A DNA stretch of 52,733 nucleotides, taken from assembly GCA_000708835.1 (NCBI GenBank), contig DF237543.1, positions 1 through 52,733 on the forward strand, read 5' to 3'. The DNA comes from Klebsormidium nitens. Taxonomy: Eukaryota; Streptophyta; Klebsormidiophyceae; Klebsormidiales; Klebsormidiaceae. A program made the translations under genes and the position numbers. The notes beneath the pieces are model-generated. The model was given only the letters and a program-made list of their open reading frames with translations. It had not been told where the DNA came from and did no database searches. This document shows, piece after piece, positions 48,001 through 52,733 of this stretch (position 1 is the first letter of the stretch; every line of letters starts with the position of its first letter).

Positions 48001-48480
48001 TCCTCCGCACAGGCGGCCCCAGGCACGACATCGTCAACTGCCGGACACCGGGCGACCTCCATAAAGGATGTCGTCAGCGCCAGGTCGCCAGAAGGAGCCG
48101 CTGCGCAAGCTTTTGAAAAGCACAGCTGTAGAAGTGGTTTGAAAGCTCGCTATTGGGACGACGTCCCCTTAATCGGGGATGTAGCAAGGTTAGCAAGTGG
48201 AGAAGACGACTCCATTCCGGGCGGGGGTTTGCTGCCAACGAGAGCTCAGGAAGGGGATCCTCACTGGAGTAGCAACAGTGTTGCTTCTGAAACGTTGCCC
48301 GTAGAATCGACGGCGGACGGGTCTGAGGAAAGGATTGAACGGCTTGTCGACAGCCTGTGTGAATACTCTCTGGCGATAGGGGCAGCGGTCCCGAGCCGGG
48401 AGATGGCGCTGGCCGAGTTTGAGTGGCGGAACGGGTGGTTTTTGTCAAAGGTGAGCGGGCTTCATTTCAAGAATCTTTGA
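45055..48480 (+). CDS. NAD(P)-binding Rossmann-fold protein, 5 exons
   Basis: Predicted NAD(P)-binding protein of the 6-phosphogluconate dehydrogenase/ketopantoate-reductase-like fold; no substrate can be named. Exons: 45055-45275, 45735-45903, 46526-46674, 47222-47372, 47884-48480, joining in frame to 428 residues. Seen: VTIIGEGRIGRAF with the GxGxxG dinucleotide motif at 59-64, GPVLVATRNGDLQDVL, DLVFLQNGMLFPWL, and a helical block with WATFSGLTVEKLLWSSIFWLL. A long polar insert follows before a conserved-looking C-terminal block ending EFEWRNGWFLSK. The exon 3 donor was placed at 46674, because only this keeps phase with exon 4. After the last Lys the sequence reads GTGAGC, so there may be one more exon; otherwise translation stops at TGA 48478. 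The first 50 residues may be a transit peptide, and the ATG choice is uncertain. Confidence 0.75.
47368..47430 (+). repeat. Short direct repeat at exon 4 donor of the Rossmann gene
   Basis: CCGGTACGTACCTGCTACGG at the true donor (exon end 47372) is repeated 31 bp downstream with GT changed to GTCCG, giving a weaker decoy. This is the smallest of the exon-edge duplications in the window. Confidence 0.6.
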
Positions 48481-50372
48481 GGAGGTTCGCTGATTGGCGT
48501 CCAGGTCTGAAGGATGCTAGGCTGGTGCTGTTGAATCTGTTCTGATGGGAGCTCCGATTGATGGCCAAGTGCTTAAGGCTACAAGATTCACGAGGCGACG
48601 TTCTTGAAGCAAGGTCTTTGTCTGCAAATAAATCCATCAGCATGCTGCAGAAGTATTTTGGAAATTGAAACAAAGACCAGCTGATGGATCCATTTGCAGA
48701 CATTCTTCTGGACTCAGACGAATCCCCGCTTAAACGCGCGCAAGGGCTTGCTCGCAAAGATAGATTCGGAGCACGACTCGTCCTCAGATTATGCGCCTTC
48801 CTTCACGTGTGTCCAAGGGGACTCTGGTTGGAGGCACCTCATAACATGTCTACTTCCAAAAACGGGAACGTCCCTTGCAGCGGGGTTCAATCCCTGCCGG
48901 ACTCTTCTCATGTTGCTCTCTCGTGTAGCGTGGCATGAGTCTAAACAAGTTTGGAAATTTTCCTAAAGGTGCTTCTGTATGATTCGAAGACTGAACGTTC
49001 GGAAGCAATGAAAGAGCATCCTTCCAATTCCCAATGCCTTTTTGGCTGAAGTCTCGTCCTCTTTGCAGGAGACAAGCCCAACGCATCTTGCATGGCTTCA
49101 ACAAGCCGGAGTCGATACGAGAGCTGCATCGTAAAAGACATAAATAAAAAATTCTCGAATGCTTAAAGAGGGTCTCATGAGAGAAGTCCACCTTCAACGA
49201 TTGATCGAAGCCCGTACATAGCTTGGTTGTCCCACCCGGCCCCACCTAAAACATGCTTTTGGGTACTAAACGACCGCTTTCAATGTTGACGATTTCGCAG
49301 AGTTTGCCTGCGGACAGTGGCCGCGGACTGACCATGCATAAGTGCTTTGGGCTAAAGCCAGGACCGGTGCCTGTCCTATGCTGCGAAAACTAGCTGTCAG
49401 ATTGCCACGCTGATAGTGTTGCTGCCTGATTACTTGTAAGCCAGGGCGGCAGGCCGATTGATCATTAAGTACGTTGAACATGTTACGCTTGACTCAGACA
49501 TATCCGCAGCCAATATCAGCAGGCTAGTCAATGATGCGTGCAACGCCGGGTATACGATGCCAGTCATGCAGTCAAACTTGAACTTTATGCCGCATGTACC
49601 ATTGCATGAATCATGCACAAGACGCAACTCCGTGATTGCAGGCGCGCCGCCTGCCCGTGTCTGCACATGGCACATGCAGCCAGTATACATAGAGGCTATA
49701 CCATATGCAACCATCGCGATGGTGGCTACTTTTAATTGCATGCGCAAAGCTACTATTTAATTTTGCATACCGTCCGGCCTAACGTTCAGTAATCATCATT
49801 CGTGCGAGTATTAGTAGTAGCTCATCATTCATTCCCACGTGATCTCAGTCACTGCATCCCATGTATTATATACTAGATCAAACTGCAAGGCCCTGCCGCG
49901 CTTCAAGCAACGGGCTCAGTCGGATACATGTTATATAATTGGTCAATGATGCAACGGAAATGGTGCATGGAGCAATGATACATTTTAGTAAGGAAGCCCT
50001 ATAGCAGGTGGCGCACGCCACTACGTGCACGAACCGTTTTTGACACATGACTATATTTGATCGTGTTTGAACTTACCAACTCCGAAGCATGGGCGCGGCC
50101 AGTGCCGAGGCCTGGCATTTCAATGACAGTGAGGCCCTGTGTGGCTATGCCGCACATGCCACTCTGGTCAGCAGCTCAACAACTTTAATTTATAAGGCGG
50201 TCCATTGTACAGTTCCGCAGGCTCTTTACACATATTTTTACAACTCGCATTCCTCCGGCTGTCAGTTTTTCCAACAACAGATAACGAGCAAGAGACCATA
50301 TCTTGTAGATCTCACAGAACGCAGGCTGGTCCTCCTTCGCCTAAGCAAGACCAATCCTTTTCCGGGCAAGCT
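48481..50372. other. Convergent intergenic region
   Basis: Lies between the 3' ends of the Rossmann gene (+) and MsrB (-). It may include a last exon of the Rossmann gene. No other gene is recognised. The part from 49450 to 50080 is AT-rich with CATGCA and GTGCAC palindromes, as in other gene-poor stretches here. Confidence 0.4.
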
Positions 50373-51678
50373 TCACTCTTTCTCAGGAGTGAACTTCAAG
50401 GAGACGCTGTTGACACAATGCCTCTCGTCTGTGGGCACATTGAATCTCTGCAGGCCAGAGCAATCTAATCATTTCAGAGGTGCGAAGCATGGGAACCAAG
50501 GGACCAGGATAAAGAAGTCAGATCATGCAAAGTGATCCCGGATCTATTTACCCAATCGATTGAAGCATGGGGTGTAGAACCTCAAATTTTGAGTCCGGGG
50601 TCAGCTCAGTGAAGCAACGAGCATTAAATCCGTCAGGTTCAGAACCTTCAAACGATACCCCAGCAAGAATCCTCCCCTCTGCATCCTCAGCCAGTCACAA
50701 GGGGAGGTGCGTGGACAAATTCTCAAACCGATAACTCTTAGGCCGACCCTTTTTGCAGAGTGAGTCGACTAGAGAGTCATCTGCTCCAATCTGTTGTCCC
50801 CGCAATCATGGCATGACCAATCAGGCTTGGGGAAAACAATCTGATCGTAAATTTACCTCGCCCTTGAACACGTGACCCAAGTGGCCGTTGCACCTGGCGC
50901 ACAGGATTTCAGTCCGGCTCCCATCCCGGTCCGTTTTCCGTACGATGGCACCAGGCACACCGTCAAAGAAAGCAGGCCAGCCACACCTGGCAGCAGTAGA
51001 ATGCAAATCGGTGAGACGGCCCGTTTATATGCCTTGGGAAGTTGGCATCACGAATCGGTCGGTCAATGGAAGACAACCTGTGCTATCTCCAGAATGCGGA
51101 CGTGCTTTGCAGGCTATCAAAGCGACACACTCTCTGGGGACAGAGCCAGAAGCTAATGAACTTTTCCAATTGTCCTTTGCTGACAGTCAATTGATATCTC
51201 CATGTTCCTAGCCAACTCCGGGCCGCTCAAAGAGCGGGCCTAAGAAAAGTTGAGCCGATTCTGTGACTTGATTCAAGAATCCCCTTCTCGACGCGATGGG
51301 CCTTTGATTGCCATACAGATAATCCTCTCAGACGCCTCCTTACCCTGAGTCAAACTTTGTGGTCGACTTGTACAGTGGCGCGTCACAGGCCGCACATAGA
51401 TAGACTCCATCTTCATGGTGCTTATTGTACTTCCCAGTTCCAGCCCTCTCCGTTCCCTTCTGACGAATCACCCGGAACTGCTCAGGGCTCAGGATCGCCC
51501 TCCATTCTTCTGCATTTAGGACAAGGTCAAAAGAATCAGCAGCAAACCCCCACACATTAGGCAAAGTCCTGATCTCTGCCTTGTTCTGGCTAGCTTCGCC
51601 TCTTGCTGCAAGACATTTTACAGAGGGTTTCCGACCGTAGCTGCCTCTTTGGATCAAACGGTCCCCCACTTCTCTCAT
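50373..51678 (-). CDS. MSRB: Peptide methionine (R)-S-oxide reductase, MsrB type, 3 exons
   Basis: Reduces the R form of methionine sulfoxide in proteins and so repairs oxidative damage. Exons: 51678-51344, 50986-50857, 50447-50373, joining in frame to 179 residues. Both zinc-binding CxxC pairs are present: C95/C98 in YLCAAC and C141/C144 in ILCARC. Family blocks [21 protein letters not shown] and [15 protein letters not shown] are intact, with catalytic Cys166 in the last exon. About 40 residues precede the domain and may be an organelle-targeting peptide. ATG 51678 is the first in-frame ATG, but the open frame continues upstream to an acceptor (TTTCTTTCAG, exon start about 51699), so a preceding exon may supply the true start. 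A candidate ATG exon near 51885 ends in a phase that does not fit. Confidence 0.93.
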
Positions 51679-51699
51679 AATGCTGGCTGATGTGCACTG

Positions 51700-52733
51700 A
51701 AAGAAACCACAAGTAGGCCAGACTCCAGAAGAGACATGTCGCAAAAGTGGAAGCTGACCAATTGAGATCCCTTCAAAACGCTGAGCCGCAATCTGATAGA
51801 CTCACATGTCGCAGTCTAGTAGGGGCAATCAGCAAAGCAGAGTGCGTGGGACGTTTAGTCTTACCTTCGCTCTTTTCGACAGGGGCTGCCATCTGCTGAT
51901 GCGGCTGTCACGAAAGAAGACTGCTTCAACAGAGAGGCTCTTGAAGAAGGAGGGGCAAAATTTCCCGGATTGAATGGAATGCTGGAAAACAAGGGGCTGT
52001 AGTGCAATACCAAATGCTTGGAAGAAAGTGGCTTTATACTACCTGGTGATGCAGTGGTGGTTGTGATTCTGAATGCCTTCCCTAGCGCCCCTCAGAGTTG
52101 AAAGCTAGCTGTCCCATTGGCGCCTTCTTGGCAGGGACTCCCTGCTAGGTGCATTGCCATCATGTGCATTTCCTGTAGCGGAAAGTGCAGGCTGCCTGGC
52201 CGGAACCTCGAGAGGAAGCTTCGTCTTGTGCAAGTTCGACCCAGGGAAGGGTCCCGGGAAGGCTCCTGATAGCCGACCGGTCGTTGCTTTGGCCCAAGGA
52301 GAGCTGCCTTGTCCACCCCGGCGTAATCTACCCAAGCAGTGTACCGGTATATACTTCTCCGGCAGCAAGCCAAATGAAGTTCGGAGTTAAATTTGGACGA
52401 ATCACAGCGCGCCACGTCATACCAAAAGAGTGAAGGTGTCCGGAACGGTCGTACCAGGGGTCGAAACCTGAAGTGGGAGCCGGGTGCGGACCCAAGTGGT
52501 CCCAACCCGATCACCGGGCACTCGGAAGCTATGCCAGTGTACTCCTAAGTAGGTTACCTTCTCCTCCGAAAATTCAAGTACAATATTGCAGCTTTTGCGG
52601 GTATGGCCTTACATACATATATATCGCCAAATTGATCCAAGAGGGAAAACTCTGTACTGCTAATCTGTTATATGCTCTTCTCCAAAAACTCAATTACACA
52701 ATTGCATCTTTTCTCAGGCATGGCCTTACATAG
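51700..52733. other. 5' flank of MsrB and window edge; no clear gene
   Basis: Should contain the MsrB promoter and perhaps a 5' exon. An open frame at 52092-52514 (-) resembles no known family. The last 175 bases carry a tandem repeat, annotated separately. Confidence 0.35.
52558..52733 (+). repeat. Two-copy, 117-bp tandem repeat at window end
   Basis: A block ending ATGGCCTTACATA occurs at about 52560-52615 and again at about 52677-52732. The copies share TTGCAGCTTTTG/TTGCATCTTTTC before GGYATGGCC. The 117-bp offset is a multiple of three and the plus frame is open across both. It resembles the exon-edge duplications elsewhere, but no gene is recognisable here and the second copy is cut by the window end. 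Confidence 0.6.

Noticed and set aside
51860-51890. Possible first MsrB exon (ATGGCAGCCCCTG, donor GTAAGA, minus strand)
   Set aside because: It would end in phase 1, but the next exon start near 51699 needs phase 0, so the junction breaks the MsrB frame.
1-52733. CRISPR array, bacterial operon or rRNA
   Set aside because: The regular repeats found are intronic exon-edge copies without unique spacers. All genes are intron-split, and no rRNA segment was recognised.

Overview
This is a eukaryotic nuclear window. Every recognisable gene is split by GT-AG introns, there are no operons, and mean intron length is several hundred bases. The protein set points to the green lineage: an ADP/ATP carrier of green-algal type, a plant-type organellar RNA methyltransferase with a TRAM domain, an MsrB-type methionine sulfoxide reductase and a plant epoxide hydrolase. 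A streptophyte alga or early land plant with near-50% GC would fit (Klebsormidium-like is my guess). No species can be proven from this sequence.

Layout, left to right: 1-2434 holds no recognisable gene. 2435-7799 (+) is an eight-exon epoxide hydrolase. 7800-14669 is a gene-poor stretch. 14670-18850 (-) is a five-exon FCP/SCP-like HAD phosphatase with an N-terminal membrane region. 19360-19441 (+) is tRNA-Ser(CGA). 21609-29800 (-) is a ten-exon homologue of TRPC4AP/TRUSS, the CUL4 substrate-receptor protein. 31980-34069 (+) is the mitochondrial ADP/ATP carrier. 35061-35953 is a non-autonomous DNA transposon with perfect 22-bp terminal inverted repeats. 36529-44509 (-) is a ten-exon RumA/TrmA-type RNA (uracil-5-)-methyltransferase. 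45055-48480 (+) is a five-exon NAD(P)-binding Rossmann protein. 50373-51678 (-) is a three-exon MsrB. The genes are unrelated housekeeping genes and do not form a pathway. Exon models were built by hand from splice consensus, frame continuity and family knowledge.

The most unusual signal is not a gene. In four of the seven genes the introns next to certain exons contain one to five degenerate tandem copies of that exon's own edge plus the adjoining intron. The copies often keep a usable decoy GT or AG splice site. The clearest cases are the epoxide hydrolase exon 8 start (three copies), two TRPC4AP exon ends (three copies each), the TRPC4AP exon 2 start (two copies), and two arrays in the methyltransferase (about 165-bp and about 100-bp units). 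Repeat spacing is mostly about 100-190 bp, and many offsets are multiples of three. In two places the duplicated edge and the true exon share one open frame, so alternative splicing could add about 50 residues. This looks like intron growth by local tandem duplication across splice junctions, creating tandem alternative splice sites.
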